Shown here piece after piece: positions 9,598-18,403 of a stretch of DNA of 64,000 nt. The notes beneath the pieces are model-generated. The model ran no database searches. It was not told the DNA's origin and was given only the letters and a program-made list of their open reading frames with translations. Every line of letters begins with the position of its first letter. Position 1 is the stretch's first letter. Made by a program: the position numbers and the translations under genes. Source of the stretch: Endozoicomonas sp. 8E (GTDB lineage: Bacteria; Pseudomonadota; Gammaproteobacteria; Pseudomonadales; Endozoicomonadaceae); contig NZ_CP120717.1 in the NCBI RefSeq assembly GCF_032883915.1, positions 6,233,501 through 6,297,500 on the forward strand, written 5' to 3'.

Positions 9598-11994
9598 AAA
9601 CACTTACTCTTTGCTGCAGTGCTGCTACTGCCATTGTCTGTCGTCTGTCAGGCAGAACCGTGGACAGGACTTTATACTGTTGAGCTTGAACAGAGCGGTA
9701 GTTTTCCAAACCAGAGATTTTCTATTAAACGTGACCGTCTGACACTGTCGGTCACTCCGCTAGACATTGTCGATACATGCGGCTACGAAGAATCAGCTTC
9801 GCTCTCTGACAATACACGACACAGACAAACCAACTACGGAGTAAAAGCGACCATTATCGGGTTAATTTCGTGGCAACGGCTCTACGCTAAGAACCTGCTG
9901 GTTGCATGTGAACTGATCCTGACCACCAAAGGCACTCTCCTGAACTCCAATTTTTATTCATGGTTACCTCTAGAATTGGTTGTCGGTTGGCTTTTAAAAA
10001 GCTATTGGAACCCCCATTCACCGCTGTTTAAGCCGATTGAACAACAGACGGGCCAGATTCGTACGTTTGCAGCCATCACTACAGCGTCTGATTCCGGAGA
10101 TAGCCCATCACAATCAACATCAGAATCATCCGGCCAGCAGTCCTCACTGGCAAACGCCAGCCCTGCAGGTTCTTTTACCGGCTTCCTTTATTCTGATTCT
10201 GTCGGTGGTAATGGAGACCCTCAACAACACCAACATACATTGGGTTTAGATTGTTTCGTCTACCCCTGTAATGGCGTTTGTAGATTCCGACCATCATCCA
10301 ATAGCAGAGAGCCCTCTGAATGGCTGCTGAATTCCGCAGAAAGTTTGACAGGCTTCGCAGGAATTTCCCCCAAACAAAGCTCATGCCCTCATTTGGTCAA
10401 TGGATACTGCTTTAGTTGCGTGGGTCATTTTAATCCTGTAGACACTATAGATTCCCCGGGGCGGCTGCTTTTTGGAACGCTCAATGTCCGCCCTGAAATT
10501 CAACTCCAATGCTATTCTGGCGCACTATTGTCGGCGCATTACATTGATGGCAACACAGCCAATAGCTACAACTTTTTCGACGGGGTCGCCTCAGACGGGG
10601 TCGCCTCAGACGGGATCGCCCTGGACTCAATGGGTGCAGAGGCCACCTTTACAAATGCCACTACCGGGCCATTCAATAGTAAGTGGCTAATGCCAGGGAA
10701 TGGCTGTCTTCCTCCCGGAGGAACGCCTCCCGGAGGCACTTCATATTGTCAAAAATCCCTGCCAGATCACAATAGCAGAGTTCACACCAGACAAAAAATC
10801 TGTGACCTGACTTTAGTCGGGGAGGATGGCCAGAAGCAGCCATGTGGGAGGATCTGCAAAAATAATGAAATCCTGTCAGATCACAAAAAAAGAGACCACA
10901 CCGGGCAACAAGTCTGTTACGCGAGAATGGTCGGGAAAGATGGTAAGGAACGAGCATGCGGGTTAGTCTGCAAGAATGCCAAAGCCCTCTCAGATCACAT
11001 AAGAAAAGATCACACTGGGCAAAAACTCTGTGACAAGACCTTGGTCGGAGAGAATGGCCTGCGAAGGCTATGCGGAGTAGTCTGCAAGAACACTAAATTC
11101 CTCTCGGATCACAATAGAAGATACCACAGCAGCCAAAAAGTCTGTGATATAAACGTGATCGGGGAAGATGGCCGTCTGCGGCCCTGCGGGAAAATCTGCA
11201 GGCATGCCAAAGGCCTGTCATCTCACAAAACCAGGCACCACTCCAGACAAAAAGCCTGTAATGCAACCGTGGTCGGGGAAGATAGCCAGCAGCGGCCATG
11301 CGGAAGGGTCTTCAAGAATGCTAAGACCCTGTCGGATCACAAAAGAAGTTACCACAGCGGGTTACAAACCTGTGGCGTAACCGAGATCGGGAAAGATGGT
11401 CAGCAGCAGCCTTGCGGGAGTGTCTGCATCAGTTACCAAGCCCTGAAGGATCATAAAAGAAGACACCACAGCGGGCAACAAACCTGTGACGTAAACGTCG
11501 TTGGGCAGGGTGGCCAACAGCGGCCTTGCGGGACAGTCTGCAAGAATGCTAAAGCCCTGTCGACTCACAAAAGCAGCATTCACAGGGAGCAACAAACCTG
11601 TCAATTAACAATGCTCGGGGAGGATGGTCAGCAGCGGCCATGCGGAAAGGTCTCTAAAAATCCTCAAGCACTGTTAAATCACAAGAGAACGCAACACAGC
11701 GGGCAACAAACCTGCAACATAACAGTGGTCGGGAAGGATGGTCAGCAGCGACCATGCGGAAAGGTCTGCAAAAATACTAAAGTCCTGTCGGAACACAGAA
11801 GAACACACCACTCCGGGCAAAAAACTTGCGACATAACTGTGGTCGGGGAGGATGGTCGGCAGCGACCGTGCAGTAAGCTCTGCAAGAGTGCTAAAGCCCT
11901 GTCGGATCACAAAAGAACACACCGAAAACGCAATCCTGTTGATGGAAGCCTGACGATGGCCTCAGACATCAATGAAGGTAAAGTGAGTAAGTAA
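9592..11994 (+). CDS. Zinc-finger-array protein, paralogue 5
   Basis: The longest complete copy, 800 residues from ATT at 9592 (791 if GTG 9619 is used, which would remove the basic start of the signal peptide). Signal peptide ends LPLSVVCQA/EPW. The linker holds two short in-frame repeats: a five-residue GVASD-type repeat (three units, about 10579-10623) and PPGGT (two units, about 10712-10738). Ten finger units follow. The gene is a mosaic: its N-terminal half resembles paralogue 6, and its last five fingers resemble paralogue 4. Confidence 0.8.
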   Translation: MIKHLLFAAVLLLPLSVVCQAEPWTGLYTVELEQSGSFPNQRFSIKRDRLTLSVTPLDIVDTCGYEESASLSDNTRHRQTNYGVKATIIGLISWQRLYAKNLLVACELILTTKGTLLNSNFYSWLPLELVVGWLLKSYWNPHSPLFKPIEQQTGQIRTFAAITTASDSGDSPSQSTSESSGQQSSLANASPAGSFTGFLYSDSVGGNGDPQQHQHTLGLDCFVYPCNGVCRFRPSSNSREPSEWLLNSAESLTGFAGISPKQSSCPHLVNGYCFSCVGHFNPVDTIDSPGRLLFGTLNVRPEIQLQCYSGALLSAHYIDGNTANSYNFFDGVASDGVASDGIALDSMGAEATFTNATTGPFNSKWLMPGNGCLPPGGTPPGGTSYCQKSLPDHNSRVHTRQKICDLTLVGEDGQKQPCGRICKNNEILSDHKKRDHTGQQVCYARMVGKDGKERACGLVCKNAKALSDHIRKDHTGQKLCDKTLVGENGLRRLCGVVCKNTKFLSDHNRRYHSSQKVCDINVIGEDGRLRPCGKICRHAKGLSSHKTRHHSRQKACNATVVGEDSQQRPCGRVFKNAKTLSDHKRSYHSGLQTCGVTEIGKDGQQQPCGSVCISYQALKDHKRRHHSGQQTCDVNVVGQGGQQRPCGTVCKNAKALSTHKSSIHREQQTCQLTMLGEDGQQRPCGKVSKNPQALLNHKRTQHSGQQTCNITVVGKDGQQRPCGKVCKNTKVLSEHRRTHHSGQKTCDITVVGEDGRQRPCSKLCKSAKALSDHKRTHRKRNPVDGSLTMASDINEGKVSK
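10579..10740 (+). repeat. In-frame 15-bp repeats in the linker of paralogue 5
   Basis: Three copies of a 15-bp unit (GACGGGGTCGCCTCA type) code DGVAS-like repeats near 10579-10623. Two copies of CCTCCCGGAGGAACG, whose first 11 bases are a perfect palindrome, code PPGGT near 10712-10738. Confidence 0.7.
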
Positions 11995-12089
11995 CGATCT
12001 GACTCCAGCCGTTTCATAAAATTTTGCCCTGTGAAAACTTTAACTTCTGACAGAAGTTTTTTAATAAAAAACCACGCTAATTTTCTTGA

Positions 12090-12134
12090 TCTATCCTTCC
12101 TCTCTGTAGACCAGAAAGCAAGGATAGAATTATT
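12090..12134 (+). promoter_or_regulatory. SD-sequestering hairpin and ATT-ATT start, paralogue 6
   Basis: Perfect stem 12090-12098 with 12120-12128, inner TCTG/CAGA stem, ATT-ATT at 12129-12134. Confidence 0.6.
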
Positions 12135-14159
12135 AAACACTTACTCTTTGCTGCAGTGCTGCTACTGCCGTTGTCTGTCGTCTGTCAGGCAGAACCGTGG
12201 ACAGGACGTTATACTGTTGAGCCTGAACAGAACGGTGGTTTTCCAAACCAGAGATTTTCTATTAAGCGTGACCGTCTGACACTGCCAGTCACTCCGTTAG
12301 ACATTGTCGATACATGCGGACATGAAGCATCAGCTTCGCTCTCTGACAATAAACGACACAGACAAATCAACTACGGAGTAAAAACGACCATTATCGGGTC
12401 AATTTCATGGCAGCGGCTTTACGCTACAAACCTGCTGGTTGCATGTGAACTGATCCTGACCACCAAAGGCACTCTCCTGAACTCCAATTTTTATTCATGG
12501 TTACCTGTAGAATTGGTTGTCGTTTGGCTTTTAAAAAGCTACTGGTCCCCCCATTCACCGCTGTTTAAGCCGATTGAACGACAGACGGGCCAGATTCATA
12601 CGTTTGCAGCCATCACTACTGCGCCTGATTCCGGAGATAGCCCATCACAATCAGCATCAGCCGACCAGCAGGCCCCACCGGCAAACGCCAGCCCTACAGG
12701 TTCTTTTACCGGCTTCCTTTATTCTGATTCTGCCGGTGGTAATGGAGACCCTCAACAACACCAACATACATTGGGTTTAGATTGTTTCGTCTCCCCCTGT
12801 AATGGCGTTTGTAGATACAGACTATCATACAGTAGCAGAGAGCCCTCTGGATGGCTGCTGAATTCCGTAGAAAGTTCGACAGGCTACGCAGGAATTTCCC
12901 CCAAACAAAGCTCATGCCCTCATTTAGCCAATGGATACTGCTTTGGTTGCGTGGGTCATTTTAATCCTGTAGATACTATAGATTCCCCGGGGCGCCTGCT
13001 TTTTGGTACGCTCAATGTCCGCCCTGAAATTCAACTCCAATGCTATTCTGGCGCACTATTGCTGGCGCATAGCATTGATGGCAACACAGCCAATAGCTAC
13101 AACTTTTTCGACGGGGTCGCCCTGGACGGGGTCGCCTTAGATGGGGTTGCCCTGCACTCAATGAGTGCAGAGGCCACCTCTACAAATGCCACTACCGGGC
13201 CATTCAATAATGATTGGCCAATACCTGATAATAGCTGTTTTCCTCCCGGAGGATCGCCTCCCGGAGGATCGCCTCCCGGAGGAACTTCATATTGTCAAAA
13301 AGCCCTGCCAGATCACAAAAAAAAAGACAACACCGGGCAAACAATCTGTGACAAGACCTTGGTCGGGGAGAATGGCCTGCGACGGCTATGCGGAATAGTC
13401 TGCAAGAACGCTAAATTCCTGACGGATCACAATAGAAGATACCACAGCAGCCAAAAAGCCTGTGACGTAAACGTGATCGGGGAAGATGGCCGTCTGCGGC
13501 CATGCGGGAAAATCTGCAAGCATGCCAGAGGTCTGTCATCTCACAAAACCAGACAACACTCCGGACAAAAAACCTGCAGTGCATCAGTGGTCGGGGAAGA
13601 TGGCCAGCATCGGCCATGCGGAATGGTCTGCAAGAATGCTCAGGCCCTGTCGGATCACAAAAGAAGATACCACAGCGGGTTACAAACCTGTAGCGCAATC
13701 GAGATCGGGGAAAATGGCCAAGCGCGGCTATGTGGAAAGGCCATCAAAAATCTTCAAGCCCTTGCGTATCACAAAAGAGTAAACCACACCGGGCAACAAA
13801 CCTGCAACGTGACTCTGGTCGGGAAAGATGGTCGGCAACAGCTATGCGGCAAAGTCTGCAAGAATGCTAAGGTCCTGTCATCTCACAAAAACAGAGACCA
13901 CTCCGGGCAAAAAACCTGTGGCGCGAAAGTGGTCGGCGAGGATGGCCTGCAACGATCATGCGGGATGGTCTGCAAGAGTACTAGAACTCTGTCAAATCAC
14001 AAAAAAAGAATCCACGGCGGTCCAGAAACCTGTAGCGTGACCGTGGTCGGAGAGGATGAGGAACTGCGGCTATGTGGAAAGGTCTGCAATAGTGCTCAAG
14101 CGCTGACAGCACACAGAAGGATTCATCGAAAACGCAGGCCCGTTGATGAGGACCAGTAA
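12129..14159 (+). CDS. Zinc-finger-array protein, paralogue 6
   Basis: 676 residues from ATT at 12129. The first 330 residues are close to paralogue 5. The linker repeats differ in number: DGVAL occurs three times and PPGGS/T three times, against two PPGGT in paralogue 5, so this linker changes length by whole 15-bp units. Seven finger units; unit 4 has Ile at the classical Phe position. The tail is HRKRRPVDEDQ, without the acidic extension seen in paralogues 1-3. Confidence 0.8.
   Translation: MIKHLLFAAVLLLPLSVVCQAEPWTGRYTVEPEQNGGFPNQRFSIKRDRLTLPVTPLDIVDTCGHEASASLSDNKRHRQINYGVKTTIIGSISWQRLYATNLLVACELILTTKGTLLNSNFYSWLPVELVVVWLLKSYWSPHSPLFKPIERQTGQIHTFAAITTAPDSGDSPSQSASADQQAPPANASPTGSFTGFLYSDSAGGNGDPQQHQHTLGLDCFVSPCNGVCRYRLSYSSREPSGWLLNSVESSTGYAGISPKQSSCPHLANGYCFGCVGHFNPVDTIDSPGRLLFGTLNVRPEIQLQCYSGALLLAHSIDGNTANSYNFFDGVALDGVALDGVALHSMSAEATSTNATTGPFNNDWPIPDNSCFPPGGSPPGGSPPGGTSYCQKALPDHKKKDNTGQTICDKTLVGENGLRRLCGIVCKNAKFLTDHNRRYHSSQKACDVNVIGEDGRLRPCGKICKHARGLSSHKTRQHSGQKTCSASVVGEDGQHRPCGMVCKNAQALSDHKRRYHSGLQTCSAIEIGENGQARLCGKAIKNLQALAYHKRVNHTGQQTCNVTLVGKDGRQQLCGKVCKNAKVLSSHKNRDHSGQKTCGAKVVGEDGLQRSCGMVCKSTRTLSNHKKRIHGGPETCSVTVVGEDEELRLCGKVCNSAQALTAHRRIHRKRRPVDEDQ
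13108..13290 (+). repeat. In-frame 15-bp repeats in the linker of paralogue 6
   Basis: Three DGVAL-coding units (about 13108-13155) and three CCTCCCGGAGG-containing units coding PPGGS/PPGGT (about 13243-13285). The same units occur in different number in paralogue 5. Confidence 0.7.
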
Positions 14160-14282
14160 ATGGCTTCAATGAGTTTGATCTGGCACCCATACTTTCATGA
14201 AGCTCTGCCTGATGAAGACTCTGGCTTTTAACAGAGTTTTTAACCTGAGGTCTCTGGCAGAAAAACACACTTATTGTCTTGA

Positions 14283-14327
14283 TCTATCCTTTTTCTCTCT
14301 ATACCAGAATGCAAGGATAGAATTATT
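14283..14327 (+). promoter_or_regulatory. SD-sequestering hairpin and ATT-ATT start, paralogue 7
   Basis: Perfect outer stem 14283-14291 with 14313-14321. The inner stem is one pair shorter (CTCT replaces CTCTG). ATT-ATT at 14322-14327. Confidence 0.6.
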
Positions 14328-16343
14328 AAACACTCAATCTTTGTAATACCGCTGTTTCTGCTATTGTCATTGTCTCTCATCTGTCAGGCCAAACCGTTGA
14401 CAAGACTTTTTATTGTCGAGTTTCAACATGATTCGGATTCTCCAAACCGGCACTTTTCTATAAAGCGTGCCCGACATGCATTGCCGGACGAACCGTCAGA
14501 CATAACTGGCACTAATGGCTATAAAGGATCACCTTCGCCGCCTGATCACAAACGACATGACTCTTATGCTTGCAAGGTGAAAACGTCCATTATTAAGTCA
14601 ATTTCGTGGCAATGGCTTTACGCCACTCACCTGCTGGTTGCGTACGAACTGACCGTGGCCACTAAAGAGACTCCTCCGGTCACCACTCCCTATTCATGGC
14701 TATCTGTAGAATTGATTATCACTGTTGGCTGGCTTTTAAAAAACTATTGGATCTCCGGTCCACCCCTGTTCAAGCCGTTCGAACAACATGAGGCAGCATC
14801 CATGCTGACAAAGGGGGATCAGGCATTTGCGATCATCACTATGATGCTCAACTCTGGAAATACCCCACAACAACACCAGCCACCAGAATCATTCAGCCAG
14901 CAAGACCCACAAGCCACCCCCCAATCTACTGGCTCTTTCAGAAACCCCTTTTATACCGACTCTGGCGGCAGTGACGGTGGCCCTCAGCAACAACTGCATA
15001 CTTTGGGTTTAAACTGTTTCGTCTATCCCTGTAATGGCGTTTGCAAGTTCCGATCATCATTCAACAGCAGCGAGTCCGCTGAATGGCCTCTGAATTCAGC
15101 AGACAGTCCGACAGGCCAACAACTTTATTGTAATGTCCCAACACTCGGGGATTTGCCAATCAGCTCTGATGACTTGGTTATAGTCAATGCTTTACTCAAT
15201 CTACGTGGTCTTGGTCTTATCGAAAAAACCGGTATGAACTGTGCACTTGTCACACAAACAACGGGGACTTCAGAGACGCAACAAACAACAGCGGGTTCAT
15301 CCCAATGGGATACGGGCCTGCCTCATCTTTCCCGGGCAGAGACAATACAGACCACAGACGACAGCGCGAAACCAACCTGTGACGTGACCGTGGTCGAGAA
15401 AGATGGTCAAAAACGGCCATGCGGTAGGGTCTACAAGAATGCAAAATCCCTGTCGGCTCATAAAAGAAAAGGCCACCCGGGGCAACGAACCTGCGCCATT
15501 AGCATGATTGGGAAAGATGGTCAGCAGCAGTCATGCGCGACGATTTGCAGCAATGTTCAAGCTCTGGTGTCTCATAAAAGCAGATGCCACTCCGGGCAGC
15601 AAACCTGTGATGTAAAAGTCATCGGAAGGGGTAGCCAAAAGCAGCCATGCGGACGGGTTTGCAAGAGTCCCAGAACACTCTTGGGTCAGAGACATAAATT
15701 GCACAGCAGGCAAAAAACCTGCGTTGTGACCGTAACCGGGGAGGATGGTCAGCAGCGGCCATGCGGGACGATCTGCAAGAACTCTCAAGCCCTTTCGAAT
15801 CACAAAAGAAGAAGTCACACCGGGCAACAAACCTGTGATATATCCGTGGTTGGAGAGGATGGTCAGCGGCAGCCATGCGGGACGATCTGTGGCAATGTTC
15901 AGGCTCTGGCGTCTCATAAAAGTAGATACCATACCGGGCTACGAACCTGTGACATCTCCGTTGCCGGAGAGGATGGCCAGCCGCGGCCATGCGGAAAGGT
16001 CTGCAACAATTCTAAAGCCCTGTCGGACCACAAAAGAAGACAACATACCAAACAACAAACCTGTGACGTAAAAATAGTCGCAAAGGATGGCCAGCTGCGG
16101 CCATGCGGAACGGTCTGCAAGAGTGCCAGAACTCTGTCGGATCACAGACAAAGAGTGCACCGCGAACAAAAAAACTGTGGTGCAAAAGTAGCCGCTATGA
16201 TTGGCCAGCCAAGGCCATGCGGAAGGGTCTGCATCAGTGCCAGAGCCCTGACGGATCACAAAAGAGTACACCGAAAACGCAAGTCCGGTGACGCGGACAC
16301 GGAAGATGACCTCAGCCCTCAGAGAGCCAAAGTGAATAAGTAA
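14322..16343 (+). CDS. Zinc-finger-array protein, paralogue 7
   Basis: 673 residues from ATT at 14322. Signal peptide ends LSLSLICQA/KPL. The second hydrophobic stretch has two extra residues (VELIITVGWLLKNYW), a form shared with paralogues 9-11. The linker is short and lacks the second Cys cluster. Eight finger units; unit 3 is damaged (RTLLGQRHKLH, with Gln for the first His). The tail is HRKRKSGDADTEDDLS, with the Pro of HRKRKP replaced. Confidence 0.8.
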   Translation: MIKHSIFVIPLFLLLSLSLICQAKPLTRLFIVEFQHDSDSPNRHFSIKRARHALPDEPSDITGTNGYKGSPSPPDHKRHDSYACKVKTSIIKSISWQWLYATHLLVAYELTVATKETPPVTTPYSWLSVELIITVGWLLKNYWISGPPLFKPFEQHEAASMLTKGDQAFAIITMMLNSGNTPQQHQPPESFSQQDPQATPQSTGSFRNPFYTDSGGSDGGPQQQLHTLGLNCFVYPCNGVCKFRSSFNSSESAEWPLNSADSPTGQQLYCNVPTLGDLPISSDDLVIVNALLNLRGLGLIEKTGMNCALVTQTTGTSETQQTTAGSSQWDTGLPHLSRAETIQTTDDSAKPTCDVTVVEKDGQKRPCGRVYKNAKSLSAHKRKGHPGQRTCAISMIGKDGQQQSCATICSNVQALVSHKSRCHSGQQTCDVKVIGRGSQKQPCGRVCKSPRTLLGQRHKLHSRQKTCVVTVTGEDGQQRPCGTICKNSQALSNHKRRSHTGQQTCDISVVGEDGQRQPCGTICGNVQALASHKSRYHTGLRTCDISVAGEDGQPRPCGKVCNNSKALSDHKRRQHTKQQTCDVKIVAKDGQLRPCGTVCKSARTLSDHRQRVHREQKNCGAKVAAMIGQPRPCGRVCISARALTDHKRVHRKRKSGDADTEDDLSPQRAKVNK

Positions 16344-16586
16344 CAAATTGAACAAGAAACAATCTGGATCTGCTCTGACACCCGTCCTTTCGTGAGGGTT
16401 AACGACTTTAGCGGAGCGATACGGGACAACCAAAAGACATTGATCGCCTTAAAGAATATCCGACGCTATACATATACTCGCCGGATAGCCCGTAATCATG
16501 CTCTTCTGATCCATCAGATGATGCAGAGGCGCCTCAAAGGTTTTTGATAGAAAGTTTTTAATAAAAAAACACACTTATTTTCTTGA
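16344..16586 (+). other. Extended spacer between paralogues 7 and 8
   Basis: This spacer is about twice as long as the others. The first part and last 30 bases resemble the usual spacer, but about 16400-16540 is unlike any other spacer here and has no open frame with recognisable family sequence. It may be a small insertion. Confidence 0.35.
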
Positions 16587-16631
16587 TCTATCCTTCCTTT
16601 CTGTAAACCAGAACGCAAGGATAGAATTATT
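16587..16631 (+). promoter_or_regulatory. SD-sequestering hairpin and ATT-ATT start, paralogue 8 (pseudogene)
   Basis: Perfect stem 16587-16595 with 16617-16625 and a 5-bp inner stem TTCTG/CAGAA. ATT-ATT at 16626-16631. The element is intact although the gene behind it is broken. Confidence 0.55.
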
Positions 16632-18237
16632 AAACTCTCATTCTTTGCAGCACGGCTGTCGCTGGTATTATTTTTTTCTTTCCTCTCTCAGGCTGAATCA
16701 TGGAGAGAGTATTTTATTGTTGAGATTGGACAGGATACAGACTCTCCAAACCAAAGTTTTTCTACAGATCCCAATCGTCGCACAGTGTTGCCTGCCCGGT
16801 CAGACATTGTTCATACGAACCTCTATGAAGAATCAAATTCGCCGCCCGATAACAAACGACATATACCAAACGGCTATGGGATTAAAACAACCCTGATTGA
16901 GTCGGTTTCGTGGCAATGGCTTTACACCACTCATCTGCTGATTGCTTACGAACTGGTTCTGACAAGGAAAAACGCTCCTTTGAGCTACAACTCCTATTCA
17001 TGGCTGTCTCTAGAAGTGGCTGCCGGCTGGCTTTTGAAAAGCTATTGGAATCCGGACTCATTGCTGTTTAACCCAGTTAAACAGCAGACGGCATCTATAG
17101 TGAAGGGGGATCACTCGTTTGAAAACTTTACCATGATGTTTGGCTCTGGACAGAACGCACAACAATACCAGCCATCAGCATTAATCAGTCAGCAGGTCCC
17201 GCAAACTACACACTCTTTATGCGCTTTCAGTAGCCTCCTGTCTGATGAATCTTGTAGCGGTAACGGAGGGCCTCATCAACACTCACATACTTTGGGGTTA
17301 AATTGTTTCGTCTATCCCTGTAATGACATTTGCAGATCCCGACCACCATTCGATAACAGAGAGCCAGCTGAATGGCCGCTGAATTCCATAGGAGATTCGA
17401 CAGGCCAGACTGGAGTATACCCCGAACAAAGTTCATGCCCCTATTTGACCAGTTATGAACACCGCCTTTGTTTCATAGACCATCATGATCTTCCAAACGC
17501 TACAGATTCCAGAGAGAACTCGCTTTTCGAATCATTGAGTGATCACCCTGACATTCAACACTTTTGGAATTCAGATCAAGTATTTCAGCCATATCCCTGT
17601 TACATTAATGATCCATCTGATCTACAGCATCATCCTGAAGAAGCAGGGATTTCCTATACGCATATCCGCTTCTCCCCATCAACGGAGACTTCAGAAATAC
17701 AACAAATAACAGAATCATCGTAATTGAGTCAAAGCCAGCCTTATCTTTTCCAGACAGGCACAATTCAAGCCCCGGAATTAACTGATGATGGCATATTCCG
17801 AAAGACACTTTACCAACAAGCCCTGTCGGATGACAAAAGTAAAGCCTATATCGGACAAAAAGTCTGCGACATAACATTAGTCGTTGAGGACGGCCAGTCA
17901 CAGCCATGTGGGGTCGTCTGCAGGAGTGCTCAAGTCCTGTGGTATCACAAAAAAAAGACCACACCGGGCACAAAGCCTGTAAAGTAACCGTGGTTGGGAA
18001 GGATGGCCAGCGGCGACCATGAGAGAAAATCTGCAAGAATGACCAACTTCTGTCGAGTCACAAAAACAAAGTCCATACCGGGCGACAGAGCTGCCACGTG
18101 ATTGTGATCGGAAAGGATGACCAGCCACGACCATGTGGAATAGCCTGTAAAAGTGCTGCAGCTCTGACGACTCACAAAAGAAAACATCGAAAACGCAAGT
18201 CTGTTGATGTGTGCCAGATCGATGATCTCAGTCCTTA
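16626..18237 (+). pseudogene. Zinc-finger-array paralogue 8, broken
   Basis: The signal peptide and N-terminal domain read correctly from ATT 16626. A TAA at 17721-17723 replaces the CAA found in paralogues 2, 3 and 13 (SSQLSQS becomes SS-stop-LSQS). The frame continues to one finger-like unit (ICDITLVVEDGQSQPCGVVC without its initial I in this copy: VCDITLV), then a deletion near 17950-17965 shifts the frame inside HKKKTT. After the shift a further TGA (about 18020) replaces the TGC of a finger. Finger sequence in the shifted frame continues to the basic tail and stop at 18237. At least three independent lesions show loss of function, although an N-terminal fragment of about 365 residues could still be made. 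Confidence 0.8.
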
Positions 18238-18358
18238 AAGAGGTAAAAATGCATAAGTAACGATCTGCTTCCAGTCTTTTCACGGTATTTTCCCGGTAAA
18301 GACTTTGGTTTTTAACAGAGGGCTTTTAATAGATATAAAATCACACTGACTTTCATGA

Positions 18359-18403
18359 TCTATCCTTCCTCTCTGTAAGCCGGAACCCAGGGATAGAATT
18401 ATT
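18359..18403 (+). promoter_or_regulatory. SD-sequestering hairpin and ATT-ATT start, paralogue 9
   Basis: 5' arm TCTATCCTT (18359-18367), 3' arm AGGGATAGA (18389-18397). The change A to G in the arm keeps pairing as a T-G wobble. The inner stem TCTG/CGGA is also kept by a wobble. ATT-ATT at 18398-18403. Confidence 0.6.

Noticed and set aside
4718..12279. Similar 82-84-residue frames over the leaders at 4718, 9494 and 12031, suggesting a leader peptide with programmed frameshift
   Set aside because: The frame is closed by a stop in paralogue 4 (TAA after CTCTCTGTTAAC) and differs in paralogue 7, while the nucleotide hairpin is what is kept. Conservation is better explained by the RNA element.
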